A DNA stretch of 24,064 bases from DATCIH01 sp036507955 (GTDB taxonomy: Bacteria > Bacillota > Clostridia > Clostridiales > Clostridiaceae). The stretch is taken from assembly GCA_036507955.1 (NCBI GenBank), contig DATCIH010000016.1, forward strand, positions 1 through 24,064. Reading direction: 5' to 3'. The notes below the pieces were generated by a model. The model had not been told where the DNA came from and made no database searches. It saw nothing but the letters and a program-made list of their open reading frames with translations. The position numbers and the translations under genes are program-made. Shown here one piece after another: positions 1 through 8,128 of the stretch. Numbering within the stretch: the stretch's first letter is position 1; each line of letters starts with the position of its first letter.

Positions 1-381
1 ATCAATCAGTTTTGAGAAAAGATATTCATCATTAATCTTCTGAGTAAATGAGAATGGTAGATCATTATCAATAAACTTCCATTCATTATCTATATAAACA
101 GGGCAGGTATAAATGAAATCTACCCCAAAACTTTTCATTAAATTATCTTTGTATGTATGTGCTTTTCGAATATCTCCTGATTTATAATAAATCAGATCCC
201 CTCTTGACGCTTGGAATTTATTATTATTACATATAAACTCTGCCTTACCATCATAAACCAGCATAAGGTTACTATTACTCATGCGGACGTTAAGTGTCCA
301 AGTTGAAGTGGAGTTTCTATCAACTACATATAACATCTCTGGAAGTATTTCATATAAATACCTTGTTGAATTTATATCCAT
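1..381 (-). CDS. AraC-family regulator, N-terminal cupin part (runs off the window)
   Basis: This is the first 127 codons of a gene that continues past the left edge. The start is the second of two nearby ATGs (379-381), because AGGAGG lies 6 nt upstream of it and only 1 nt from the other. The protein opens MDINSTRYLYEILPEMLYVV and continues with alternating short strands: LMLVYDGKAEFICNN, a GDLIYYKSGDIRKAH loop, then KSFGVDFIYTCPVY. This is the layout of the N-terminal cupin sensor of AraC-type regulators, where a GDLxxxxxG turn precedes a strand ending in an aromatic-rich segment. The DNA-binding half is not visible, so the family call rests on the cupin part. It has its own extended -10 promoter at 428-436 and lies downstream of the sugar operon on the same strand. 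It could be a second, cytoplasmic sensor for that locus, or belong to the next one. Confidence 0.7.
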   Translation of the reverse strand, partial: MDINSTRYLYEILPEMLYVVDRNSTSTWTLNVRMSNSNLMLVYDGKAEFICNNNKFQASRGDLIYYKSGDIRKAHTYKDNLMKSFGVDFIYTCPVYIDNEWKFIDNDLPFSFTQKINDEYLFSKLID

Positions 382-427
382 AGCATGCCTCCTAAATTAA
401 CATTGATATAATACAATACAACTATAT

Positions 428-436
428 ATTATATCA
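428..436 (-). promoter_or_regulatory. Extended -10 promoter of the cupin/AraC regulator
   Basis: On the minus strand this reads TGATATAAT, a perfect -10 hexamer with the TGn extension, about 47 nt upstream of the start codon at 381. No good -35 is visible at 16-18 nt, as often with extended -10 promoters. The regulator at 8129-10438 has the same nine bases in its upstream region (10598-10606). Confidence 0.5.
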
Positions 437-558
437 CCAATTAGTATTATTTTTCATTTGCAGTTCAATTTATACCCTTTTATATATTAAACTTTTTAGC
501 TTCTTATTACAACACCTTTGCTGTTTTCTAACTATAAAGTAGTTTATAAATATCTTAA

Positions 559-1629
559 TTATTCTATTTTAACAGCCTCACTTTGCGCTATTAAACATAA
601 TTCAACAGCTTTAAATACATGTTCCTGAGTCATTGCATTTTCTGTTCTGTTTAGTAAATCAAGAATTAGCTGCCCAAAGAATGGGAAGCCTACCTTACCT
701 TTTACTTCTATATGCTGTTCGCCATCTTTGTTTACAAGATATACATGATCTGTTGTGGACTCTCTGGCTACATCTATATATTTTCTAAGTTCAATATATC
801 CATCTGTTCCTAATATAAATAGACGGCCATCACCCCAAGTACCAAGTCCATCTGGTGTGAACCAGTCTAATCTAAAATATCCTGTTGCACCATTATCTCC
901 AAGCAAGGAAACATCTCCAAAGTCTTCAAAGTTAGGATGATCCTTGTGAGTATAATTAGCTACTCTTGGATTTTGAATTACTGCATCCTTTGCTCCAGAG
1001 AAATATAAAAATTGTTCTAATTGGTGACATCCTATATCACAAAGTATCCCACCATATCTGTCTTTCTCATAGAACCAGTCATCCCTCGTATTCCCTTCGC
1101 GATGAGGTCCTAGTCCCATAACCTGCAGAACTCTTCCTATTGCGCCCTGCTCAACTAATTGACCTGCATATACTGAGCTTTCATTATGAAGTCTTTCTCC
1201 AAAGTATACTGCAAATTTCCTTCCAGTCTCTTTTACTTTTGCTTTGGCCATCTCAAGCTGCTGAAATGTAGTAAGTGGTGCTTTGTCCGCAAAATAGTCC
1301 TTACCTGCATCCATTGCACGAAGTCCTATAGCACATCTATCTGAAGGAATAGCTGCACTGGCTATTAATTTTACAGAGCTATCCATCAATATTTCTTTTT
1401 CAGACTGAGCAGCCTTAACTTCAGGGTATGTCTCACAAAATTTTAAGACCTTATTAATATCCTTATCATAAACCCATTTAAGCTCTGCTCCTGCTTCAAT
1501 AAGTCCATTACACATTCCATAAATATGACCATGATCGAGTCCTATAGCTGCAAAAATAAATTCTCCCTCTTTGCATACTCTATTTGGTTTTCCCTTTGGA
1601 GCATAGTTCATTCCACTTTCTTTAGACAT
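559..1629 (-). CDS. Gfo/Idh/MocA-family oxidoreductase
   Basis: A 356-residue NAD(P)-dependent sugar or polyol dehydrogenase of the Gfo/Idh/MocA family, last gene of the importer operon. The Rossmann turn is GLDHGHIYGM (residues 30-39) instead of a classical GxGxxG. The EKP signature appears as DKAP (115-118), with the usual Lys kept. The active-site segment CDIGCHQLEQ (197-206) carries the paired Asp198 and His202 expected of the family. The C-terminal half (about 130-350) is the alpha/beta dimerisation and substrate domain. The start follows a GGGAGG site inside the end of the preceding gene, leaving only 2 nt between them, so the two dehydrogenases are almost certainly co-translated. Substrate and oxidation position cannot be read from the sequence; neighbours suggest a sugar or glycoside. 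The oddity is the H-rich nucleotide loop, which may mark a subfamily. Confidence 0.85.
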   Translation of the reverse strand: MSKESGMNYAPKGKPNRVCKEGEFIFAAIGLDHGHIYGMCNGLIEAGAELKWVYDKDINKVLKFCETYPEVKAAQSEKEILMDSSVKLIASAAIPSDRCAIGLRAMDAGKDYFADKAPLTTFQQLEMAKAKVKETGRKFAVYFGERLHNESSVYAGQLVEQGAIGRVLQVMGLGPHREGNTRDDWFYEKDRYGGILCDIGCHQLEQFLYFSGAKDAVIQNPRVANYTHKDHPNFEDFGDVSLLGDNGATGYFRLDWFTPDGLGTWGDGRLFILGTDGYIELRKYIDVARESTTDHVYLVNKDGEQHIEVKGKVGFPFFGQLILDLLNRTENAMTQEHVFKAVELCLIAQSEAVKIE

Positions 1630-1631
1630 AA

Positions 1632-2786
1632 TTATACCTCCCTACCAACTGTTATATCTTCATTATCAAAATTCTGAAGACTAGTAGATTTTTCGTAAAA
1701 ATGTGGTACACTAACCTGAATTCCTGCTACTGTATAAAATGGATCATCCTTAGATAGTGGTAGCTTAACAGGCTGCTTTAGCGTTGCCGATTTATAAATT
1801 GCAGTTATTAATTCTAAAGCTGTCCTTCCGTCTTCTCCTGGTACTAATACCTTTTCTCCAGTTTCAAAATAGTTAAGTACATCATTAATTTCAGCTGCGT
1901 GCCCTATGTACTTTGTTTCTGGAAGACTTTCATAATATTTTTGTATTTTTTGCTCAAGACTTTCATTTCTCTCAGGAAATCCATTAGATTTTGAGGTAGA
2001 AGCATAAACCTTCCAAGGCGCCGATATTCTTGCATTTTTGCCTTGGAATATAACCTGTTGCTCTTCACCATGATGAACAACAGAACTTGTTATTTGCCCA
2101 AGAGCTCCGCTTTTATATTTTAGAATGGCTATAGAAATATCCTCTACTTCAGCATTATCGTGAGAGGTATTACTCATAACAGCCTGTACCTCTTCTGGAA
2201 GCCCCATCATCCAAGATACCATATCGATATGATGTACTGCATGGTTTAATGTACATCCGCCACCTTCCTTTGCCCATGTACCTCTCCACCATAAATCATA
2301 ATAACTATGTCCTCTCCACCAGAATGAGTCTATCTGCGCATGTACTATTTCACCTGCAAGTCCAGAATCTAATGTTTTTTTCAATTTCATAAATGCCGTT
2401 CTATAACGATTTTGAGCCACTATTGCAAGGAGTTTATTATTTCTTTTAGCTGCCTCAAGCATATCATCGCATTCTTTAAGTGAAGCCGCCATTGGTTTTT
2501 CCCCTAATACATTCTTACCAGCATTTAAACTATCTATTGCTATTTCAGCATGTACATAAGGTGGTGTGCATATGTCAATTAAATCAATATCTTCTCTATC
2601 CAAAATCTTTTTATGATCATCATATACATCTGCATCCACCAGATTGAATCTCTTTTTCTTTTCTTCTGCCTTCTCAGGGTATATATCCACTAGGGCCACA
2701 ATTTTACACCTGTCAGGAAACTGCAAATAACCCTTAATATGCTCCTGGGATATACCTCCAGTACCTACTATTGCTACATTTATCAT
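1632..2786 (-). CDS. Gfo/Idh/MocA-family oxidoreductase
   Basis: A 384-residue dehydrogenase with a textbook N-terminal NAD(P) fold: GTGGIS at residues 8-13, DICTPPYVHAE at 71-81, and the EKP motif at 96-98 (GEKPMA). The active-site block GGGCTLNHAVHHID (175-188) keeps the proton-donor His185 and the closing Asp188, while the common Asp is Asn181, a substitution seen in many sugar-specific members. A Trp-rich stretch (SFWWRGHSYYDLWWRGTW, 154-171) is likely part of the substrate pocket. The last 40 residues form a tail ending in GREV. The start ATG has GGAGG 9 nt upstream. It is translationally linked to the dehydrogenase at 559-1629. Two different dehydrogenases side by side suggest successive or opposite redox steps on one carbohydrate, for example oxidation to a keto-sugar and later reduction; that pairing is inference. 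Confidence 0.9.
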   Translation of the reverse strand: MINVAIVGTGGISQEHIKGYLQFPDRCKIVALVDIYPEKAEEKKKRFNLVDADVYDDHKKILDREDIDLIDICTPPYVHAEIAIDSLNAGKNVLGEKPMAASLKECDDMLEAAKRNNKLLAIVAQNRYRTAFMKLKKTLDSGLAGEIVHAQIDSFWWRGHSYYDLWWRGTWAKEGGGCTLNHAVHHIDMVSWMMGLPEEVQAVMSNTSHDNAEVEDISIAILKYKSGALGQITSSVVHHGEEQQVIFQGKNARISAPWKVYASTSKSNGFPERNESLEQKIQKYYESLPETKYIGHAAEINDVLNYFETGEKVLVPGEDGRTALELITAIYKSATLKQPVKLPLSKDDPFYTVAGIQVSVPHFYEKSTSLQNFDNEDITVGREV

Positions 2787-2835
2787 AAAAAATCATCCTC
2801 CTAATTTTGTATTCTCATGTAAAATTATAATTGTT

Positions 2836-2864
2836 TTATATATAATGGACCATACAATATATAA
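2836..2864. repeat. Imperfect 29-nt palindrome between two operon genes
   Basis: Outer arms TTATATAT and ATATATAA match perfectly, and an inner GGACC core is flanked by AT/AT. It lies in the 89-nt gap between the DUF6807 gene and the second dehydrogenase. No T-tract follows on the minus strand, so it is not a standard terminator. It could be an RNA processing hairpin or an operator; AT-rich chance pairing is also possible. Confidence 0.3.
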
Positions 2865-2875
2865 TCCCATTTGTA

Positions 2876-4156
2876 CTATTTAGCTATTAATTTATATATT
2901 GCAACTAGAGGATTTTTATATTCCTCATAATTCTTCGCCATATTAGATTCTTCACAACTTCCTGTATGGATATAGATTCTTTGTTTGAATGTATATTTAT
3001 TACCAGAAGTTAATCTATATCCATTTCCAAAGTGAAAATTGGATGATGTAAATGCACCGGAGTTCCTTACAAACCATTTAGTCGGATAGTCATCAGAATC
3101 AGGATGCAAAAATATTGCTATACCTACATCAATATTAGTTTTAACTGGTACCTTATCTTTTAATTCAACTCCGTTCAAGAAAATCCCACTATAATCTACA
3201 TCTAAAAGCTTTCCACTATAATCAACCCAATCAGCTTCCTGACCCATTAATTCTTTCTCACCCTTTTTCCCCGTTGACGAAGTAATTGTTCCTGTATGTA
3301 AAACACTTAATTGTTCATTAACACGAATAAAAGGAAATCCGCCTTCCTTAGTGTTACTAAATTGTACATCTCCATCTGTTGCATGAAGCTGTGAACAAAC
3401 ATCAATATATCGAGCTTCATTTGGAAGATTGTAAATACGCATAGTACGTGTCTCTTTTAATAATCTCTCACCTTTTGCAGAACACCAATCAATAACATCA
3501 GTAATCTGTCCAATTACTGTTCCTCCGAAGTGGGCAAGAAATTTAATGTGACTTTGGCGTCCTTCTCCACGAAATTCGTGATATAACTGATGCCCATTAA
3601 CACCATCATGTCCCCACCATAGACCATGATGATGGAGATGATCGTCTGGTCCATCCTGAATTAGACTTTTCGCCTGCGGTCCTATTAATGGATAATAATA
3701 TGGTTTCATGAGTTCGTGAGAATAAAGATATCTTGTAAACAATTTACCTCCAATGCTCACAATTGTTCTTGCATTACTTTCCTGATTATCAAGGAAAACA
3801 CCAGTTGTTTTTGCCCATGGATTATATGCATGACCATCAGGTAGCACGACCTCTTCTTTCTCTCTGCTCATTATTAAAAATGTATAAACTTTCTCATCCA
3901 TATTTAAATCCATGTTATTTACAAGTATAAACATATTGTATTCAGTTTCAATTTCTTCTGGAGTTGCTCCCATCCCATAAGGACTTATCTGACAATTTAA
4001 TTCAACATTTGTTGTTTCATCAATTAAATAGAGTTCATTATTGATTCCCTTCCAACATTCAAGCTCTTTGTATTCTTCCTGTGTAAATTTAAGTATAGCT
4101 ATTGATGGCTGAGAAATATTCTTTGAAAGCTTTATTTGAACCTTTTTATTAAACAT
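2876..4156 (-). CDS. DUF6807 (PmoA-like) family protein of carbohydrate loci
   Basis: A 426-residue soluble protein without signal peptide or membrane segment. The diagnostic region is PYYYPLIGP (152-160) followed by a His-rich DDHLHHHGLWWGHDG (171-185), then a long C-terminal beta-rich part ending RNSGAFTSSNFHFGNGYRL. This is the signature of PF14100/DUF6807, often labelled PmoA. That label is misleading: there is no membrane segment and no resemblance to particulate methane monooxygenase. Members are found beside Gfo/Idh/MocA dehydrogenases and sugar importers in Firmicutes, Bacteroidetes and Planctomycetes. Their reaction is not settled to my knowledge; the His/Trp cluster could be a metal or sugar site. 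GGAGGTG precedes the ATG by about 9 nt. A terminator-like hairpin (4198-4229) separates it from the binding-protein gene, so it and the two dehydrogenases are probably expressed at a lower level than the importer. Confidence 0.8.
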   Translation of the reverse strand: MFNKKVQIKLSKNISQPSIAILKFTQEEYKELECWKGINNELYLIDETTNVELNCQISPYGMGATPEEIETEYNMFILVNNMDLNMDEKVYTFLIMSREKEEVVLPDGHAYNPWAKTTGVFLDNQESNARTIVSIGGKLFTRYLYSHELMKPYYYPLIGPQAKSLIQDGPDDHLHHHGLWWGHDGVNGHQLYHEFRGEGRQSHIKFLAHFGGTVIGQITDVIDWCSAKGERLLKETRTMRIYNLPNEARYIDVCSQLHATDGDVQFSNTKEGGFPFIRVNEQLSVLHTGTITSSTGKKGEKELMGQEADWVDYSGKLLDVDYSGIFLNGVELKDKVPVKTNIDVGIAIFLHPDSDDYPTKWFVRNSGAFTSSNFHFGNGYRLTSGNKYTFKQRIYIHTGSCEESNMAKNYEEYKNPLVAIYKLIAK

Positions 4157-4197
4157 TTATAAAGTACACCTCCATATATTAATATTTATAAATTAAG

Positions 4198-4229
4198 AAA
4201 AAGGGAATAACTCTTAATAAATTATCCCC
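4198..4229 (-). terminator. Hairpin between binding-protein gene and DUF6807 gene
   Basis: Read on the minus strand, GGGGATAA (4229-4222) and TTATTCCC (4210-4203) pair over 8 bp with one G-U, with an 11-nt loop, followed directly by TTTTT (4202-4198). It begins 15 nt past the stop of the lipoprotein gene. In importer operons such partial terminators commonly set a higher dose of binding protein than of downstream enzymes. Confidence 0.65.
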
Positions 4230-4244
4230 ATTTTCTAGTTATAT

Positions 4245-5816
4245 TTATTTTTTCACTTTTGCCTGCATTGCAGTATAAATCTTAATACTTTCATCTTTTA
4301 CTGCCTGACCACCATTTGCCATGTATTCCTTTACTTGCTCATCATATAACTTGTCAAAGTCAGCAGGTTTTGCTGTTACAAGTTTAGCATACATCTCAGC
4401 TGTTTTATCAAGCAGAGATTTAGCATACTTAGCATCTGAGTCTCTTGGAGTATCAAACCAGAAATATTGGAAAGCATCAACAGAAGCTATTTGCATTGCC
4501 TTTGTCGCTTCAGCTTCATATCCTGGGTAACTTTTTGCAATTGCTTTTACATTTTTAGCAGGGTCTCCAAGCTGGGTGCCGTTATAAATTATACAATAGT
4601 CAACATTTGATGGAGAGTACATTTGTTTATCACCTGTTTGTGGAAGTAGTTGTGGAATGCCATCAACTAATTTATAGCCAGTACCTTCTTCGCCGTTTTG
4701 TAAGAAGAACGTAACTTTAGGATCTGCCATCCAATTCAAGTATTTTACTGCTTGAACAGAATTCTTACTAGCCTTTGGTATTATTATAAACATACCATTA
4801 GTTGTGTATTGATTCTTATAGTGTTTTCCATCATAATTTGTAAATGCATCAACTGGAGTAAGTACTGCCCCAGGTACACTCTTCTTTAAATTATCATATA
4901 TACCAGGAGTTGATCTTAGAGGGGTATCAAAATTTCCAGCCATGAATCCAGTTTTACCATTTGAATTATCACTATCAGATTGTTTTGCTGTTTTATCTAT
5001 AGCAAAATCAGGACTTATTAATTTTTCATTATATAACTTATTAGCAAATTTTACTCCTTCTTTGTTACCCGGTTTCTGCCAATCAGGTAGGACTGCAAAA
5101 TCTTCTTCACTCATTTTCGTCCAAAATGATTTAATTAAGTTTGAAAAGTTATAATTAACATCACCACCAACTCCCCAAGGAATAACTCCTTTTACACCAC
5201 CTGGATTTTTATCTCTAAATGCAACCAAAGTATTGTAGAATTCATCTGTAGTTGTAGGTGCCTTCATCCCTAATTTATCTAGCCAATCCTGTCTTATATA
5301 CTCTACGTTATTAGCTAATATGGTTCTCATAGCTGGTATAAACATCTGCTTGCCATCAAAAAGTCCATAACTTAATACATCTTTACCAAGATATTTAGTT
5401 AGATTCTGGCCATATTTTGACATTAGACTGTTAAGTTCTGTTACTCCTCCTTGTTTAACAAAATTATAAACTACACTTTGAGTATAAGTAAAACATATAT
5501 CTGGTGCCTGGTTCGCTGCCATCATTATATTTAACTTCTCAACTTCTTGAGTTCTTGGCACAGGAATATAATGAACTGCAACATTATTATCTTTTCCAAA
5601 ATTATCATTCACATATTTTGTCCAATAGTTGTTGTCAAGTGGAGCTTGACCTGCTTTAGCCCTATCGAAAACCTCTACATTCAATGTGGTTGGTGGTCCA
5701 GTAGTTTTATCTGATTCATCTACAGCAGACTTCTTTGAGTTACATCCAGACATTACACTTACTAAAACCAATAGGGATAAAGATAGACCTAGACATTTTT
5801 TAATACGATTATTCAA
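4245..5816 (-). CDS. ABC-importer extracellular substrate-binding lipoprotein (family 1, LipO/YtcQ-like)
   Basis: A 523-residue lipoprotein that captures the imported carbohydrate outside the membrane. I place the start at TTG 5814-5816, because AAGGGGTGATC, close to perfect anti-16S complementarity, sits 6 nt before it. An in-frame GTG at 5823-5825 overlaps that site and is unlikely to be used. The N-terminus has basic residues, a hydrophobic core LGLSLSLLVLVSV and a lipobox VMSGC, with lipid on Cys25. The mature part opens with an acidic/Ser linker and then the family-1 binding fold: ADWxNxxFGKDN-like start, IMMAANQAPDICFTYTQ, a DWLDKLGMKAPTTTDEF hinge region and GMFIIIPKASKNSVQAVKYLNWMAD. 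Its length (over 500) fits the YtcQ/LipO group that pairs with LplB/YtcP permeases and binds oligosaccharides, uronides or glycosides. It is the third gene after the promoter at 7867-7895 and is followed by a hairpin. Confidence 0.92.
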   Translation of the reverse strand: MNNRIKKCLGLSLSLLVLVSVMSGCNSKKSAVDESDKTTGPPTTLNVEVFDRAKAGQAPLDNNYWTKYVNDNFGKDNNVAVHYIPVPRTQEVEKLNIMMAANQAPDICFTYTQSVVYNFVKQGGVTELNSLMSKYGQNLTKYLGKDVLSYGLFDGKQMFIPAMRTILANNVEYIRQDWLDKLGMKAPTTTDEFYNTLVAFRDKNPGGVKGVIPWGVGGDVNYNFSNLIKSFWTKMSEEDFAVLPDWQKPGNKEGVKFANKLYNEKLISPDFAIDKTAKQSDSDNSNGKTGFMAGNFDTPLRSTPGIYDNLKKSVPGAVLTPVDAFTNYDGKHYKNQYTTNGMFIIIPKASKNSVQAVKYLNWMADPKVTFFLQNGEEGTGYKLVDGIPQLLPQTGDKQMYSPSNVDYCIIYNGTQLGDPAKNVKAIAKSYPGYEAEATKAMQIASVDAFQYFWFDTPRDSDAKYAKSLLDKTAEMYAKLVTAKPADFDKLYDEQVKEYMANGGQAVKDESIKIYTAMQAKVKK

Positions 5817-5896
5817 ATAGATCACCCCTTAACTTTATTTCTTTGTAAAATTCCTATAAAGCTTTAGAATATGTTTAACTTTATAAGAAGAATATA

Positions 5897-6769
5897 TTAT
5901 CCTTTAACTGCACCTATCATTACACCTGATACAAAGTATTTCTGCAACCAGGGATATACTATAAGTATTGGAATTGTAGCAAACATTACGCTTGCAGCCT
6001 TTAGAGCCTCTGGCGCAATACCTGCGCCTCTACCCCCTTCTGCCTGTTGAATATCCAATTGCTGACTGATACTTATAATTTGATATAGCTTTAATTGTAT
6101 TGGATAAAGAGCAGGTTTACTAATGTAGAAAAGTGCATCCATAAAACCATTCCATCTTCCAACTGCATAGAAAAGACTAAGTGTTGCTATTACAGGCATG
6201 GATAAAGGTAGTACTATTTTTATAAGTATACCTATGTCAGTGCATCCATCAATAGATGCTGATTCTTCCAGACTATCCGGAAGAGATGTAAAAAATGTTT
6301 TAAGTATTATCATATTATAAACGCTTACTAATCCTGGAAGTATTAGACTCCACGATGTGTCTAATAAGTGCATATTTTTAACTAAGAGATAATCAGGTAT
6401 TAAACCTCCGCTGAAATACATTGTTATAACTATTATGAGTAATAAAAAATTTCTTCCCTTTAGTCTCTTTTTTGTTAGCGGATATGCAGCACAAATGGTG
6501 AATACCATGCTCAGAACTGTAAAAGATGCAGTGAGCACAATAGTATAAAAAAGTGAATGTAGCATTGCACTATCCCTAAAAACAGTTTTATAAGTTTCAA
6601 GATTAAACCCAATTGGGAATAATGTAATTTTCTGTGAAACTATGGCACTATTTGAACTAAAAGAAACTGCAATAATATAAAGGAACGGAACTAAGCATAC
6701 AATTACCCCAGAAACCGTAAATAAAATAATTATTAAATCAAATATTCTTTCTTTTAACTTAACACTCAT
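5897..6769 (-). CDS. Carbohydrate ABC-transporter permease, YtcP/MalG-like
   Basis: A 290-residue inner-membrane subunit of a CUT1-type sugar importer. The ATG at 6767-6769 (MSVKLKERIF) is chosen because AAAGGAGGTG precedes it by 5 nt; the frame remains open upstream into the neighbouring gene but without a better site. About six membrane segments are visible (near residues 10-34, 72-97, 107-125, 138-160, 190-207 and 256-275). The EAA loop that contacts the ATPase is EESASIDGCTDIG followed by ILIKIVLPLSMP (168-192). The end, LQKYFVSGVMIGAVKG, is the hallmark of this permease group. It follows the other permease by 13 nt. No ATPase gene accompanies the system, as is common for LplB/YtcP/LipO importers that share an MsmX-type ATPase. 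Confidence 0.93.
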   Translation of the reverse strand: MSVKLKERIFDLIIILFTVSGVIVCLVPFLYIIAVSFSSNSAIVSQKITLFPIGFNLETYKTVFRDSAMLHSLFYTIVLTASFTVLSMVFTICAAYPLTKKRLKGRNFLLLIIVITMYFSGGLIPDYLLVKNMHLLDTSWSLILPGLVSVYNMIILKTFFTSLPDSLEESASIDGCTDIGILIKIVLPLSMPVIATLSLFYAVGRWNGFMDALFYISKPALYPIQLKLYQIISISQQLDIQQAEGGRGAGIAPEALKAASVMFATIPILIVYPWLQKYFVSGVMIGAVKG

Positions 6770-6782
6770 AATGACACCTCCT

Positions 6783-7739
6783 TTACCAAATTCCTTGTTC
6801 GCCACTTTTTTCAGCTATAAAATTAGCGCCAAGTAAAAATATCAAACTTACAACGGACTGAAATAGACCAACAGCCGTCGCTCGTGTAAAGTCACCTGAC
6901 CCAAGACCAACTCTATACACAAAAGTACTGATTACATCAGAGAAGTCTTGCACAAGTGGATTACCAATGATAAATGGCCGATCAAAACCTATGGATACCA
7001 TTCTTCCAAGTTGTAATATAAGCAGAATAATAACTGTAGGCTTAATACATGGTAACGTTATATGCCATATTCTTCTTAATCTATCCGCACCATCTACTTC
7101 GGCAGCTTCGTATAGTTCTTTTCCTATGCCAGTTATAGCAGCGAGATAAATAATAGTCCCCCATCCTATACTCTGCCATACTCCTATGCCTAGGTATGTA
7201 GCCAACCAATGCCATTTATCAGATAGAAACGGCACTGCAGTACCTCCAAGCGACTTTATTACTCCATTTACTAGACCATTAGATGAGAATATTTGATAAG
7301 AAATATCTCCTACAATAACCCAAGATAAAAAATGTGGTAGATATAAAAGAGTCTGAGTTGTTTTTTTAAACGTTAAATTCTTTAGCTCATTCAATATAAT
7401 TGCTAGTATTATTGGTGCAGGAAATCCAACAATCAAATCTAAACCGTTAAGCATTAATGTATTTCTTACTACCTTGTAAAAATCTGCCATTGCAAATAAT
7501 TCCTTAAAGGCTGTAAGGCCTATCCATTTGCTTTTTAAAACTCCCTGAAATATGTTATAATCCTTAAAAGCAATCAATACTCCATATAGAGGTCCATACT
7601 TAAATATTATAAAATATGTTATTGGGAGTAATAATAAAAGATAAAGAAATTTGTCTCTTTTTAAATAGTAGATAAATCCCATTTTATTTTTTTTTCTTGG
7701 ATTAATTTTGAAATCGTTTACCACAATAGCGTCTTTCAT
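6783..7739 (-). CDS. Carbohydrate ABC-transporter permease, LplB/YteP-like
   Basis: A 318-residue inner-membrane permease partner. It has a basic cytoplasmic N-terminus (KINPRKKNK), a first segment around 31-47 followed by KYGPLYGVLIAFKDYNIFQG, the characteristic LplB/YteP signature, then five more segments. The EAA loop is EAAEVDGADRLRRIWHITLP (211-230). It is first in the importer operon, with AAAGGAGG about 7 nt before the ATG, and is preceded by a 120-nt leader from the promoter at 7867-7895. LplB-type permeases with 500-residue binding lipoproteins are known for algal, pectic and plant-cell-wall oligosaccharide uptake, but the substrate here is not shown by sequence. Confidence 0.93.
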   Translation of the reverse strand: MKDAIVVNDFKINPRKKNKMGFIYYLKRDKFLYLLLLLPITYFIIFKYGPLYGVLIAFKDYNIFQGVLKSKWIGLTAFKELFAMADFYKVVRNTLMLNGLDLIVGFPAPIILAIILNELKNLTFKKTTQTLLYLPHFLSWVIVGDISYQIFSSNGLVNGVIKSLGGTAVPFLSDKWHWLATYLGIGVWQSIGWGTIIYLAAITGIGKELYEAAEVDGADRLRRIWHITLPCIKPTVIILLILQLGRMVSIGFDRPFIIGNPLVQDFSDVISTFVYRVGLGSGDFTRATAVGLFQSVVSLIFLLGANFIAEKSGEQGIW

Positions 7740-8084
7740 TTCAATTCCTCCTTTATATTAGTTTATTTCATAACTCTGAACTTAAGTGATTAAAAGCGAT
7801 GGAATAATATATACAAAGATTGACCAACTCTTATTTCTCCAAACATTGTATGTATTTGGTAACAATAATATAGCAGAAATTAGTATTTAGTTCAACAATG
7901 ACAATTACTTTAGAATTCATTTTTAATTATATTGGCTAATTTAAACACATTTAAGTAAAATTAATGGCGTTTAAGCAAGTTTGTATATATATATGTTACT
8001 TTTGTTTGTTAAACTCCTTGGAATTCTAATATTACGAGATAACCAAATGATAAATCGACTATGGCTAACAATTAAAGGTAAAAC
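7740..8084. other. Intergenic region between regulator and importer operon
   Basis: This AT-rich stretch carries the importer promoter (7867-7895) and a roughly 120-nt untranslated leader. The rest (7896-8084) is the region where an activator of the AraC type would be expected to bind. I see no open frame with a ribosome site, no riboswitch fold I recognise and no convincing catabolite-repression (cre) site. The closest match, around 7791-7806, lacks two key bases. Confidence 0.5.
7867..7895 (-). promoter_or_regulatory. Promoter of the importer/dehydrogenase operon
   Basis: On the minus strand: -35 TTGAAC (7895-7890), a 17-nt spacer, and -10 TATATT (7872-7867) with a TGn extension (TGC). Transcription would start near 7860 and leave a leader of about 120 nt before the first permease. 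This is the best promoter I can find between the regulator and the importer. Confidence 0.6.
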
Positions 8085-8117
8085 AGAAGTGGCTATATTA
8101 TCCATACAGCCACTTCT
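8085..8117 (-). terminator. Terminator of the AraC/YesN-type regulator
   Basis: Arms AGAAGTGGCT (8117-8108 on the minus strand) and AGCCACTTCT (8094-8085) pair perfectly over 10 bp with a 13-nt loop, and GTTTT follows. It starts 12 nt after the regulator's stop codon, so regulator and importer are separate transcripts. Confidence 0.7.
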
Positions 8118-8128
8118 AATTTAAATAG

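Noticed and set aside
2876..4156. Methane monooxygenase subunit (PmoA), as the family name suggests
   Set aside because: The protein is soluble, has no membrane segments and sits in a sugar locus. The name is a legacy label for PF14100.
7791..7806. Catabolite-repression (cre) site near AAAAGCGATGG
   Set aside because: It lacks the conserved G and C of WTGNAANCGNWNNCAW; two key mismatches make it unconvincing.
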